Origin: Bdellovibrio sp. 28-41-41
GTDB taxonomy: Bacteria > Bdellovibrionota > Bdellovibrionia > Bdellovibrionales > Bdellovibrionaceae
Length of the DNA: 64,000 bases
NCBI GenBank assembly: GCA_002256935.1
Contig: NCGL01000017.1
Location: 1-64,000, forward strand
Reading direction: 5' to 3'
Position numbers and translations under genes: made by a program. Below are positions 41,289-49,418 of this stretch, in pieces (within the stretch, counting starts at the first letter, position 1; every line of letters begins with the position of its first letter). Under the pieces are notes generated by a model, which saw only the letters and a program-made list of their open reading frames with translations, was not told where the DNA came from and made no database searches.

Positions 41289-42833
41289 CTACTTTGTTTG
41301 CGGCTGAGGCAGGATATAATGAAGTTCTGCACCAGGGCCCACTGGAATTCCAAATGTAATCCAAACAAATAACATTAACGACCAGAAGATAAGGAAGCCT
41401 ATCGAGTATGGCAACATCAAAGCAATAATGGTCCCGACTTTTGCATTGGAGTCATACTTGTTCGCAAAGGCTAATATCATGGGAAAGTAGGTCATCAATG
41501 GAGAGATGATATTTACAACAGAATCGGCAACTCGATAGGAAGTTTGTGATAGCTCTGGTGATATTCCTAAAAGCATAAACATAGGTACGAACACCGGCGC
41601 CATCAATGCCCACTTTGCAGAGGCTGAACCAATCACTAGATCCAGAAACACAGTTAGCAAAATAAATCCAAGCATCAATGGGATTGTGCCCAGTTCCCAT
41701 GATTTCAAAACTTCCGAGCCTTTGACAGCTAAAATAATTCCGATGTTCGAGTAATTGAATAGAGAAATAAATTGAGATGCAAAGAATACCAAAACCAAAT
41801 ACGGCGCCATCGACACCATGGCTTCTTGCATAGATTTTACGATGTCTTCTATTTTCGTAAACGTTCCGCTTTTAAAACCAAAGGCTAATCCCGTTGTTGA
41901 ACCCAGGATAAAGATCAATGTTACAACACCCTTTAGGGCCGAAGAATGAAATAGGTCAGGAGTCTTTGGCTCGCGCAGAAAACCATTCTCTGGAATTAAT
42001 CCCAACAACAGCAAGGCAAAGAAAACTAAAGCCACCACGCCGGCTGCTTTCAATCCCCGTTTTTCCGCCGTCGATAGTTTTTCTAACGGTTCTTTTTTAA
42101 CAGGCCCAAGATATTCGCCTAAAAATGGAATCGTTATTTTATAGGCGATGAGCGTACCTACGCCGACAATCAGAAATGATGATGACGACATAAAGAACCA
42201 ATTAGAAAGTGGTGTTACGATATAGGCTTTATCCAAAATGCGAGCGGCTTCTTGCGAAATACCAGACAATAGTGGATCGGCAGTACTTAATAGTAAATTC
42301 GCGGCAAATCCACCAGACACACCCGCAAAACATATTGCCAGCCCCGCTAAAGGATTTAATCCCGCACTATGAAATGTCATCGCGGCCAGCGGAATTAACA
42401 AAATATACCCAATGTCGCCGCCTGTATGAGATAAAACTCCGGCCATTAAAACAATGGGGACCAACATTTTCCGTGAGGATTTTAAAACTAAAATACGAAG
42501 CAAGGCTGACAACATTCCGCTTTTCTCGGCCAAACTGAATCCAAGCATGGCAACCAGTACGGTTCCTAAAGGAGCGAACGACGTAAAGTTTTTTACCATG
42601 TCAGTTAATAGATATCGCAGACCGTGGCCGGATAATAAATTAATGGGAGTCAGTGTTTCTTTGCTGACCGGGTGAATGGCTTGCAGGTCAATTGCAGTTA
42701 CAAAACCAGATAGCAGGAATACAAATCCAGTTAAGTATAAAAACAATAGTGCCGGATGAGGTAGTGCATTTCCTGCCGCTTCTACGTGACGTAGAATACG
42801 GTACCATAATTTATTAGATTCATCATTTTTCAT
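41289..42833 (-). CDS. AbgT family transporter
   Basis: The 514-aa protein has about 13 membrane helices. AbgT-family motifs are ALPHPALLFLYLTGFVFLLSG at the N-terminus, LGFSLAEKSGMLSALLR, SHTGGDIGYILLIPLAAMTFHSAG, GVSGGFAANLLLSTADPLLSG, and SASAKWALMAPVFVPM near the end. The family moves p-aminobenzoyl-glutamate inwards (AbgT) or exports sulfonamides (MtrF, YdaH) in exchange for protons. Uptake of folate breakdown products would fit a scavenging organism; no abgAB hydrolase genes are adjacent. Transcribed alone. Confidence 0.93.
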   Translation of the reverse strand: MKNDESNKLWYRILRHVEAAGNALPHPALLFLYLTGFVFLLSGFVTAIDLQAIHPVSKETLTPINLLSGHGLRYLLTDMVKNFTSFAPLGTVLVAMLGFSLAEKSGMLSALLRILVLKSSRKMLVPIVLMAGVLSHTGGDIGYILLIPLAAMTFHSAGLNPLAGLAICFAGVSGGFAANLLLSTADPLLSGISQEAARILDKAYIVTPLSNWFFMSSSSFLIVGVGTLIAYKITIPFLGEYLGPVKKEPLEKLSTAEKRGLKAAGVVALVFFALLLLGLIPENGFLREPKTPDLFHSSALKGVVTLIFILGSTTGLAFGFKSGTFTKIEDIVKSMQEAMVSMAPYLVLVFFASQFISLFNYSNIGIILAVKGSEVLKSWELGTIPLMLGFILLTVFLDLVIGSASAKWALMAPVFVPMFMLLGISPELSQTSYRVADSVVNIISPLMTYFPMILAFANKYDSNAKVGTIIALMLPYSIGFLIFWSLMLFVWITFGIPVGPGAELHYILPQPQTK

Positions 42834-42873
42834 GATCAGAGAAATAATTGAGCTCTATTGAAAGGTCAATAGA

Positions 42874-43536
42874 TCAAAAAAAGATCGAAAAGGCCAATTC
42901 TCTAAAACCATTACCTTCTAATACAGGAGACATTTCAACCGAAGTAAAAAGACGGTTAAAGTCCACTTTGGCTTTTAAAGTTTCCACTGTTTTTGCTTCG
43001 GCGAATTTTGGGGTTGTCACCAAATACATTTTTGGCAACAACAATTGAACATCTGCTAAGCCCGTGCTCGCCAGCCAATCTTTGTGTTCTTGTCCGCAGT
43101 CTTCTACACATGAAATAATCACTTCACCTAATGTATAACCAAAATCAACGGGATAGGGAATGTTTCCTGCCGCACGGACTGTGAAACTTTCTTCTCTATC
43201 TAAATTGTTAATATCCATAGGCACATCAACGATGAAACTTTTGTCTTGAGTCCACACTTGAACTCGCATGGCCGCCTGAGAATTAAAATCATTCACCCAT
43301 AAAAACACATTGCCAATGCGCGCACCGTGACCTGGTTGTTCTTTGTCTAATATCCCTAGCAATTTATTTCTAAATTCGTCTTTAGGTAGTTCCCAACTTA
43401 AGGCGTCCGACTTGTACTGAATGGTTTGTTCTGTTTCGCACAGAGACCTCTCATAAATTGTCACGCAGCCGATATGGCCGGCATATGCCGTTGTTTTTAG
43501 TAGAAAAATTAAAATTAAAAGGATAGATATACGCAT
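42874..43536 (-). CDS. secreted protein of unknown function (220 aa)
   Basis: Start ATG 43536 directly precedes a clear signal peptide (RISILLILIFLLKTTAYA); a longer frame to 43575 would put 13 residues in front of it. The mature protein is beta-rich with four cysteines (IGCVTIYERSLCETE near the N-terminus, VIISCVEDCGQEH in the middle), probably two disulphides. It is divergent from the next gene, with start codons only 28 bp apart. No family recognised. Confidence 0.68.
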   Translation of the reverse strand: MRISILLILIFLLKTTAYAGHIGCVTIYERSLCETEQTIQYKSDALSWELPKDEFRNKLLGILDKEQPGHGARIGNVFLWVNDFNSQAAMRVQVWTQDKSFIVDVPMDINNLDREESFTVRAAGNIPYPVDFGYTLGEVIISCVEDCGQEHKDWLASTGLADVQLLLPKMYLVTTPKFAEAKTVETLKAKVDFNRLFTSVEMSPVLEGNGFRELAFSIFF

Positions 43537-43564
43537 AAAAAAAGCATAACTCGTTAGGATGCTC

Positions 43565-44053
43565 ATGCAACACAAGAATGTCGACCGCCGCTGGATATTA
43601 TCGTTATTTTTTACTTTTATCGCTATTGTTCCATTATCTTCGTTTTCGGCAGAGAAATTCTCGGGTCAAATTAATTTATGGAAGCGTCCTGTTTGTTTAG
43701 AATCGAAAAACTGTTCTTTGCCGCAGGCATTTGGTTCAACTTGGAATGTAGAAATTGAACTTCCACGCCCGACGCAGCCAGGTACATCGACTGTGAAATC
43801 GGTGACTTTGACTCAAGATGGTTGGACCGCCGTTGTTAGCTTATATTGGGTTCTTCCACCCTCACCAGAGCGCGATTACGTCGTGTCACAATTTAAATTA
43901 ACTCACGCAACCAACGGATTTGTTTTTGAATGCAGTCGTTACGATGCGCCAGAAATGATTAAGGGTTTTCCTACTGGAGCTTGCTCGGGTCGTATAGGTG
44001 GCGAACAAATTGGAATAGCAACGAGGAAAGTCGCTGCAAAATCACGTCGCTAA
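43565..44053 (+). CDS. secreted protein of unknown function (162 aa)
   Basis: The start is chosen at ATG 43565, 5 bp after TTAGGA; an ATG two codons earlier lies inside that element. The signal segment is WILSLFFTFIAIVPLSSFS. The mature part is beta-rich with four cysteines (PVCLESKNCSLP, FECSRYD, TGACSGRIG), similar in spacing style to the divergent neighbour (LCETE/CVEDC). No family recognised. Because the two start codons are 28 bp apart, each promoter must lie within the other gene's coding region. Confidence 0.65.
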   Translation: MQHKNVDRRWILSLFFTFIAIVPLSSFSAEKFSGQINLWKRPVCLESKNCSLPQAFGSTWNVEIELPRPTQPGTSTVKSVTLTQDGWTAVVSLYWVLPPSPERDYVVSQFKLTHATNGFVFECSRYDAPEMIKGFPTGACSGRIGGEQIGIATRKVAAKSRR

Positions 44054-44076
44054 GTTTTTACTAATTTAATGTTTTA

Positions 44077-44232
44077 TTACTCAACGCCTTTAACAACCGA
44101 CTGAATACCTTCGAGTGTCCACACGCCGTGTTTCCAAGAAAATACACCGGCGCCACTGTCAATTCGAACCATGCCACCTTGGATGGCTAGAACATTCAGA
44201 CTAAGACTGAGCACCAACAGCGCGTTTTTCAT
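44077..44232 (-). CDS. small secreted protein (51 aa)
   Basis: ATG 44232 is preceded by AAAGATCC (a weak site). The 51-aa product has a short hydrophobic signal-like start (KNALLVLSLSLNVLA), then a 34-residue tail with SWKHGVWTLEGIQSVVKG. Cleavage after VLA would release a peptide of about 35 aa. It sits between a convergent secreted-protein gene and an EamA transporter gene. No family recognised. Confidence 0.45.
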   Translation of the reverse strand: MKNALLVLSLSLNVLAIQGGMVRIDSGAGVFSWKHGVWTLEGIQSVVKGVE

Positions 44233-44293
44233 GGATCTTTATAGACAATTATTCCTTGGAAAAGTCATTGATTTAAAACGGCATCAATATTTT

Positions 44294-45127
44294 TTACTGA
44301 CCGATTAAAAGGGCTCCCAGAAAGATCGCGCCAATACCCAACCATTGCGCTTTGGTCAGGCGCTCGCCCAGCCACCAGGCGAATCCCTGTGAAAATAATA
44401 TCGAGGTATTTCGCAGCGATATGGCAACGCCTGCGTAGCTATTTTTCAAACCATAAAGAAACAATATAAAGGAACTTCCGGAAAGGATTCCAGCAAAGAT
44501 AATCCAACGATAATTTTTAGACTCGATTTTCTTTATATCTTTCAATGCCACAGCTCGAGACTTCAAAGCTAGAAACGGCACCGAAGTTAACATCGACAAT
44601 ACAAAAAGGCCGACTTGACTCACGCCTTCTGTCAATGCCAGTCCATAGAAAATATGGTAGCCGGCGATGAAACAGGAACAACTCAACGCCCAAAACAATC
44701 CCGAGCGACTAATGGTATCTTTGTCCTTAGATGGCGTCAGAAAAATACCTAAAACGAGCAGCGACATTCCGATCAGTTTGATCGTTGAGAGTGGCTCGCT
44801 TAGGAAGGAGACCGAAATAATAGCAACTAATAACATCGCTCCACCGCGCATAATAGAATACGAAATTCCAAACGGTGCGGTCTCATACGTACGACTCAAA
44901 GAATGAAAATACCCGGCTTCAAACAAACCGGCTGTGATTGTGAATACTAACCCCATTGTCGTGCCTATTTTCAGGCCGCCGGTGAAGGGCGCAACACAAA
45001 TAGAGGTCACTGTAGCTGTCGTCACAACTAATAATAATACGGAATGCTTAGTATCCAGACGTTTGAAAATAAAATTCCAAGCGGCATGGAAAAATGCCGA
45101 AGTGACTAAAATTATCTCTGCTCTCAT
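44294..45127 (-). CDS. EamA/DMT-family transporter
   Basis: The 277-aa protein has ten hydrophobic helices in two EamA repeats of five. The first begins ILVTSAFFHAAWNFIFKR, with PFGISYSIMRGGAMLLVAIISVSFLSEPLS; the second begins SGLFWALSCSCFIAGYHIFYGLAL, with NSYAGVAISLRNTSILFSQGFAWWLGERLT. The internal pseudo-symmetry and the E-x-L ends of helix 4 of each half are typical of drug/metabolite exporters. Substrate unknown. The ribosome-binding site is weak. Confidence 0.9.
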   Translation of the reverse strand: MRAEIILVTSAFFHAAWNFIFKRLDTKHSVLLLVVTTATVTSICVAPFTGGLKIGTTMGLVFTITAGLFEAGYFHSLSRTYETAPFGISYSIMRGGAMLLVAIISVSFLSEPLSTIKLIGMSLLVLGIFLTPSKDKDTISRSGLFWALSCSCFIAGYHIFYGLALTEGVSQVGLFVLSMLTSVPFLALKSRAVALKDIKKIESKNYRWIIFAGILSGSSFILFLYGLKNSYAGVAISLRNTSILFSQGFAWWLGERLTKAQWLGIGAIFLGALLIGQ

Positions 45128-45171
45128 CTATTCATATTGATTTTTTTTAGAAGTTAAATCAAGGAATAGGA

Positions 45172-45464
45172 ATGATTCAACTTAAAGGTGTTCACAATTT
45201 AATCGTTAAATCTGCCGTTCGTACTCACTCTATTAGCGATTACGTCGAAAATGTATGCTAAACAAAAAAAATATGGCGTTGGAAGACGTTCAAGTCGAAG
45301 TGCATACGGTCTCTGAAGGCAAAGATTCGGTTCTTTCTCGCAAGGTTCATTTGGTTGGAGCTTTGAGTCCCGAAGATAAAACGCGATTGATGGAAATTGC
45401 GGATAAGTGTCCTATTCATAAATTGCTTACGAGCAATGTCTCTATTCAAACTGAATCTATTTAA
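45172..45464 (+). pseudogene. osmC-family gene with internal deletion and frameshift
   Basis: ATG 45172 has a strong AAGGAATAGG site but its frame stops after 29 codons. Another frame then encodes TSKMYAKQKK (around 45241-45270), and after a run of eight A a third frame runs to the stop at 45464: MALEDVQVEVHT, then ADKCPIHKLLTSNVSIQTE. In intact OsmC/YhfA-type peroxidase proteins the order is N-terminal strands, ACTSMTxRMYAxRK, PLEDVxVEVxH, and IADKCPVHRTL with the second catalytic Cys. So the pieces are in the right order, but about 45 residues including the first catalytic Cys are missing and the A-run shifts frame. The gene cannot give a working enzyme. Confidence 0.65.
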
Positions 45465-45529
45465 AAAAAATATCTTTGCCTTGCAACTTTTTGCTTAAAA
45501 GCGACAATGAATGTTCAGAGGGAACTATT

Positions 45530-46039
45530 TTGGACTGGAATGGGATTGTCGAGCGGCTGGGGCCGCGGCTTTATAATTATTTTATTCGACGTGGGTTTTT
45601 GAAAGACTCGGCGGACCTGACTCAGGATGTGTTTTCTCGTTTGTATCAAAAAATTATGGATGGTGCTTTTGATGAAGCGAAAGGATCGCTGGATGCTTTT
45701 GCTTTTGGTATTGCTCGCTTTGTAGCTTTAGAAAATCATCAGAACAGCCGAATCTACTTGATGGGCGATGATTTTAATTGGGATGACGTTGCTGACACCT
45801 CGGATGCTGGCCTTGAATCTACATACGAGCTCAACCAAGCGATCGAATTATTTTTAAAAGAAATTAAATCTTTAAATCCGGTTCAGCAGGAAGTGCTGAC
45901 TCTTTACATGGATGATGAACTAAAGCTAGAAGACATTGCGCAGTTAATGAAACTGCCGGTCGGAACCGTTAAGAGTCATCTGTTCCGCGCTAAAGAAAAA
46001 CTAAAAGATTTATTAGAAGCTAAGGGGATTAGTTTATGA
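45530..46039 (+). CDS. ECF-type RNA polymerase sigma factor
   Basis: The 169-aa protein starts at TTG 45530 (LDWNGIVERLGPRLYNYF), with AGAGGGAA 7 bp upstream; a longer in-frame TTG start at 45476 lacks a site. Region 2: RLYNYFIRRGFLKDSADLTQDVFSRLYQKI. Region 4: LNPVQQEVLTLYMDDELKLEDIAQLMKLPVGTVKSHLFRAKEKLKDLL, with the HTH at about residues 125-150. It shares 4 bp with the next gene, which encodes a small membrane protein, a typical sigma/anti-sigma layout. Targets unknown; the nearest candidate is the secreted-protein gene at 46398. Confidence 0.92.
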   Translation: MDWNGIVERLGPRLYNYFIRRGFLKDSADLTQDVFSRLYQKIMDGAFDEAKGSLDAFAFGIARFVALENHQNSRIYLMGDDFNWDDVADTSDAGLESTYELNQAIELFLKEIKSLNPVQQEVLTLYMDDELKLEDIAQLMKLPVGTVKSHLFRAKEKLKDLLEAKGISL

Positions 46040-46305
46040 ATGATGATTTTAAATCACTTAAACAATTAGGTAAAAAAGTCGGCCAATCGCCGACACCACA
46101 AATGATGACGGAATGGACGCGCACGCCATTTAAGGAGTCACGATTTTCGGTAAAGAAAAGTAACTGGTGGCAATTAGCAGCGGCTTTAATTGCCGGTATC
46201 TTGATTGGTAAATTTATACTGCAATCTAGTCCTGAGATTTTTTCGATGGTCGCAAAAAATCACGTAGAAGATGAAACTTTTGAGTACGTTTACATCAATA
46301 ACTAG
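46036..46305 (+). CDS. small single-pass membrane protein, putative anti-sigma factor
   Basis: The 89-aa protein has a cytoplasmic N-terminal part of ~45 residues (KSLKQLGKKVGQSPTPQMMTEWTRTPF), one membrane helix (WWQLAAALIAGILIGKFIL), and a ~25-residue outer tail (KNHVEDETFEYVYINN). Overlap by ATGA with the ECF sigma gene suggests equimolar synthesis. The cytoplasmic part is shorter than a full zinc-binding ASD fold and has no HxxxCxxC, so the anti-sigma role is inferred only from position and topology. Confidence 0.7.
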   Translation: MNDDFKSLKQLGKKVGQSPTPQMMTEWTRTPFKESRFSVKKSNWWQLAAALIAGILIGKFILQSSPEIFSMVAKNHVEDETFEYVYINN

Positions 46306-46329
46306 TGTTGACAACGTAACCCCTGACAA

Positions 46330-46362
46330 GTGACTGAAAAGTGACTGAAAAGTGACTGAAAA
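46330..46362 (+). repeat. three tandem 11-bp repeats (GTGACTGAAAA)
   Basis: Exact copies at 46330-46340, 46341-46351 and 46352-46362, with a fourth start at 46363. The 11-bp period is close to one helical turn, so a protein binding each unit would sit on one face of the DNA. The array ends 36 bp before the secreted-protein gene at 46398 and directly follows the sigma/anti-sigma pair, so a regulatory role is plausible. Confidence 0.7.
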
Positions 46363-46397
46363 GTGCTTGTTTGAATATTTTTTGGAAAGGTAATTTT

Positions 46398-47282
46398 ATG
46401 AAATCAGTTTTAGTGTTTTTGACTCTAGTAATGGCGTTTGCGACTCACGCCGAAGATATTAATTTTTCTGAATTCGATACGCCTCGTAAAGAACTCGAGG
46501 CGGATTCTCTACGCTGGAAAATTGAAGTCCAGGCCGACTTATTAGTGTTTAATAAAACGGGCACGCGCCTGTTGTTCAAATCCGATGAGGAACGCAAATG
46601 GAGATTCGGCAATGAAAAACCAATCACTAGCTATTGGAATGTAGCTACGAAAGGTTTACCAACAACAGCTTTGTATCACGAATGGCAATTCAACCCTCAG
46701 GGTGAGCTACAAGTAAAATTGCGCCAGTATGATTCTATGTCGAAAAATAAAGACGGCAGCGTGAAGACGGGAAAGCTGATACAAGAAAAGGAATACACTG
46801 TTGAAAACATGGCGGGACCATCGATCGTTCTTTACCAAGATGATTCACGCCGAATCGTGGCTCAATTCAGAATCCAAATTTGGTCGGATGAAAACACGAT
46901 AGACATTGGAAAATTGGGAATCAATTCGAATCGTATGACGATCTATGATAACAAAGGTAATGTTTGGGCCTCACGTTTAGATAACTCTACGGGAAATAAC
47001 ATTTACTATGGTGTGACGACTCACCAAGGTACTGTGTACATGAGCTACGTTCCGTTCGATGGTGCTAAGAAAATCGGTTTCGGAGAAAAAAATAGAATCC
47101 GCGTCGAACAAGGCGGCTTAAGAATCGCTATTGAAAGCAACGAAGCGTTTTTGCCTCGCGGTATTAAAGCTAACATCTATGGAATTATTGATTTGAACAA
47201 ACGCACAGAACGTTTGAATCAAGTTCGCTCTAATGGCTCGGACAAAGAAGCCAACTTCTTAGACGCTATTAGACAGAAATAA
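46398..47282 (+). CDS. secreted protein of unknown function (294 aa), possible ECF target
   Basis: The start is ATG 46398 with GGAAAGG in front. The signal peptide is KSVLVFLTLVMAFATHA. The mature protein has no cysteine that I can see and looks beta-rich (VQADLLVFNKTGTRLLFKSDEERKW, IYDNKGNVWASRLDNSTGNN, YYGVTTHQGTVYMSYVPFDG). No family recognised. It is downstream of the sigma/anti-sigma pair with a tandem-repeat array between, and ends at a strong terminator. Confidence 0.75.
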   Translation: MKSVLVFLTLVMAFATHAEDINFSEFDTPRKELEADSLRWKIEVQADLLVFNKTGTRLLFKSDEERKWRFGNEKPITSYWNVATKGLPTTALYHEWQFNPQGELQVKLRQYDSMSKNKDGSVKTGKLIQEKEYTVENMAGPSIVLYQDDSRRIVAQFRIQIWSDENTIDIGKLGINSNRMTIYDNKGNVWASRLDNSTGNNIYYGVTTHQGTVYMSYVPFDGAKKIGFGEKNRIRVEQGGLRIAIESNEAFLPRGIKANIYGIIDLNKRTERLNQVRSNGSDKEANFLDAIRQK

Positions 47283-47308
47283 TTTTACTTCAAAGCGTTT
47301 GAAAATAG

Positions 47309-47341
47309 AAACCCGAAATCAGAAATGATTTCGGGTTTTTT
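47309..47341. terminator. bidirectional rho-independent terminator
   Basis: An 11-13 bp stem (AACCCGAAATCA paired with TGATTTCGGGTT) closes a GAAA tetraloop at 47322-47325, followed by a T-rich tail. It serves the plus-strand gene ending at 47282 and the minus-strand gene ending at 47354. Confidence 0.92.
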
Positions 47342-47353
47342 ATTTTGCGGATA

Positions 47354-47833
47354 CTACTGCATCTGTTGCTGAGAAGATCCATTCTGACCGTCACCATACT
47401 GCAGAATAGGTCGAGACTCCCCATATTGACGCTGCTGAGCTCCAGAATTATGACCCATTTGCACTTGCTTAGGGCGAACAATGAAATTAACAAACAAACC
47501 TTTATAGCTCAAAGTACGTCGAGGTGTATTGCCAAAGATAGATTGAATCGCAATTTCTTTTTTCGATTCCGATTCAGCAAAATATACGACGCAAGGAACC
47601 GAGTTGGTGGACGCTGCAGTAATCTGTCCAGAGTACTTATCGCAGCTCGAATACGAATACCCATAAACCGCATCTTTTCGGAACGACAGCATACCCATTT
47701 GCTCTTCAAGAACTGAACAAAGCGCCGAGAATCCAGCCGGCATAGCCCGCTGACAAGTCACTTTATTAAACTCAACCTCAGCCTGCACAAAAATCGCAGC
47801 AAAAACGACAGACACCATCAAAAACTTTTTCAT
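47354..47833 (-). CDS. small secreted protein with Gln/Gly-rich tail (159 aa)
   Basis: The start is ATG 47833, with GGGAGA upstream; the longer frame to 47860 would include that site. The signal peptide ends FVQA. The mature part has four cysteines (VTCQRAM, ALCSVLE, SSCDKYS, VPCVVYF), likely two disulphides, and a C-terminal ~35 residues rich in Q, G and S (GHNSGAQQRQYGES, NGSSQQQMQ). No family recognised. Confidence 0.68.
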   Translation of the reverse strand: MKKFLMVSVVFAAIFVQAEVEFNKVTCQRAMPAGFSALCSVLEEQMGMLSFRKDAVYGYSYSSCDKYSGQITAASTNSVPCVVYFAESESKKEIAIQSIFGNTPRRTLSYKGLFVNFIVRPKQVQMGHNSGAQQRQYGESRPILQYGDGQNGSSQQQMQ

Positions 47834-48008
47834 CTGAATCTCCCAAATAAATAGACCCAATCAAGCACTGCCAACTCAATACCACCCCTGAAATAACCAC
47901 AAAAGCTTTAAGCCAAACTACCGAAAACAAAGTAGACAAAGTGCCCTAACCTTTTTTCAAAAAGGGTTTTTCGTACTTTTGAAGGGCGAATCGAAATACA
48001 ATTTTGTT

Positions 48009-48866
48009 ATGAATAAATTTTTAGTTTTGCTTTGTTTGTTGGTTTTGGCGTTTCATTTTTCATCGGCGGCTGGAGTGGATCGATGGAAGCGGCATTGTGC
48101 GGATGTGGCTGCGGATTCCTCTTTGTTTATTAAGAAATTGAGTTTATCCCAGAATCGTTTGAGTTTTAATAATCAAGGTGGATTGTTTAATGGTGGTGTT
48201 TGTTGGTGGCATAGCCGACTGACTCGCGCCGCTCAGTATTTAGCGGTGTTTGAACCCTCGTTGCCTAAAGTTACTTCGAAAGAAGCCTACGATGTAGTTC
48301 TTCGATTGCGTAACGGGCGGCCGGTCACGATTAATGGATACCGCGATTTGCAAGATTTTTCGATCGACCATCGGGATGTAATTCAAGAAAATTTAGAGGC
48401 TTGGCAGATTTCTAATGGTGGTTTTGGTTTGGGATTCCTAGATGGCCTGGCAGGTTCTACATACCTGGCCGCCAATGAATTAAAAACATTGATGGATGAC
48501 ACCTACAATCGACTGGTGACTTATCGCAAGCCGATCTTTCAAGTTCTGCAATTGCCCGGCATCACGGCGCACGGTTGGTTAGTTATCGGTGCGCAACCGA
48601 CCAGCACGGGTTACAATTTCTCCGTCGTTGATAGCAACTACCAAAATCTTCAAACTTGGAATTACACGAATGGTTCAACGGGATTTCACTACGGCAGCTC
48701 CCCGTTTGTGAGCTACACGACAAATCGTGGGTTAAAAGAAGAAGCCTTATTATCAAAGCGTCTTAATGAGGCATGCTTGAGCCAGCAAACAAAAGGTCGC
48801 TTAGTCGATTCGCAGTTAACTATCGATGAAGAACTTGATCTGTTGATGAATCCGCCAGCGAAATAA
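48009..48866 (+). CDS. secreted protein with Cys-His-Asp pattern, possible papain-like fold (285 aa)
   Basis: The start is ATG 48009, just ahead of the signal peptide (KFLVLLCLLVLAFHFSSA); a 10-residue in-frame extension is possible. The mature part has NGGVCWWHSRLTRAAQYLA, where a Cys starts a helix, then GITAHGWLVIGAQP with a His on a strand, then FSVVDSNYQ with Asp/Asn on the next strand. Cys-helix, His-strand, Asp/Asn-strand is the order in papain-fold (NlpC/C39/C58-like) peptidases and transglutaminases. I do not recognise a named family, so activity is a hypothesis. Confidence 0.7.
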   Translation: MNKFLVLLCLLVLAFHFSSAAGVDRWKRHCADVAADSSLFIKKLSLSQNRLSFNNQGGLFNGGVCWWHSRLTRAAQYLAVFEPSLPKVTSKEAYDVVLRLRNGRPVTINGYRDLQDFSIDHRDVIQENLEAWQISNGGFGLGFLDGLAGSTYLAANELKTLMDDTYNRLVTYRKPIFQVLQLPGITAHGWLVIGAQPTSTGYNFSVVDSNYQNLQTWNYTNGSTGFHYGSSPFVSYTTNRGLKEEALLSKRLNEACLSQQTKGRLVDSQLTIDEELDLLMNPPAK

Positions 48867-48910
48867 TAATTACATCACCGTGTTTTTAAAACGAATAATA
48901 AAACACGTGT

Positions 48911-49129
48911 TCACTGAGTGGAATCATACCCCAAATCGCCACCATGTTTTTGCACAATACCTTTTGAAATACTTAAACCTAAGCCGGTCCCTTTGCCTAC
49001 ACTCTTCATTGTAAAAAAGGGCTGCATCAGTTTACTTAAAATTTCCTTTTGGATTCCGCGGCCGCTGTCGATGACTTTAATCATCTGCCGCCCGACCTCG
49101 ATGCGTACCTGGTCTGGCCCCCTAGAGCT
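48911..49129 (-). pseudogene. 3' remnant of a sensor histidine kinase (HATPase_c)
   Basis: A 72-codon minus-strand frame ending at TGA 48913-48911 encodes the end of a GHKL ATPase domain: [10 protein letters not shown] (G1 box), [10 protein letters not shown] (F box), [21 protein letters not shown] (G2 box and following helix, read in two parts), YDST. The N box, DHp histidine and all sensory domains are missing and no start exists. Upstream of about 49130 the frame has no further similarity. Confidence 0.72.
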
Positions 49130-49418
49130 AATCCCAAAATAATACTACTTGCAAATGACGAGTTGAAAAAATCGACCACACTGTAGAATAAAGACACAAA
49201 CCAACTCAAAAGCGAAATATTGCGGATTAATTTTTCAATCTCTGCATGTGGTCCTACTCCGGCACTCAAACTCATTGAATTTCTATACCCCACCCACCGC
49301 CCCAGGCTAACAAATGTTCTCTTTTCAGGCAAAAATAATGCCGTAATGGAACATAACACCGCCCCATCACCAGGATCTTCCCTTGATCTTTTTCCGACCG
49401 ACACTAGAATAACAAACC
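49130..49418. other. 289-bp gap without a recognisable gene
   Basis: Between the kinase remnant and the ABC ATPase start. A minus-strand frame crosses it but has no ribosome-binding site and no recognised motif. It probably contains degraded kinase sequence and the promoter of the ABC operon; no clear promoter was identified. Confidence 0.4.

Noticed and set aside
45476..45529. Longer TTG start for the ECF sigma factor
   Set aside because: The extra 18 residues (CNFLLKSDNECSEG) do not resemble sigma region 1/2 and the good AGAGGGAA site serves the TTG at 45530.
47345..47716. 123-codon plus-strand frame opposite the Gln-rich secreted protein gene
   Set aside because: Very Arg/Leu-rich composition without a start signal; it begins inside the terminator tail of the preceding gene.
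48879..48908. Hairpin CGTGTTTT/AAAACACG after the papain-like gene as a terminator
   Set aside because: The stem is A/T-weak and no T-run follows on either strand, so I do not call it a terminator.
49081..49404. 107-codon minus-strand frame overlapping the kinase remnant
   Set aside because: The kinase motifs are in a different frame; this frame shows no recognised motif and no ribosome-binding site.
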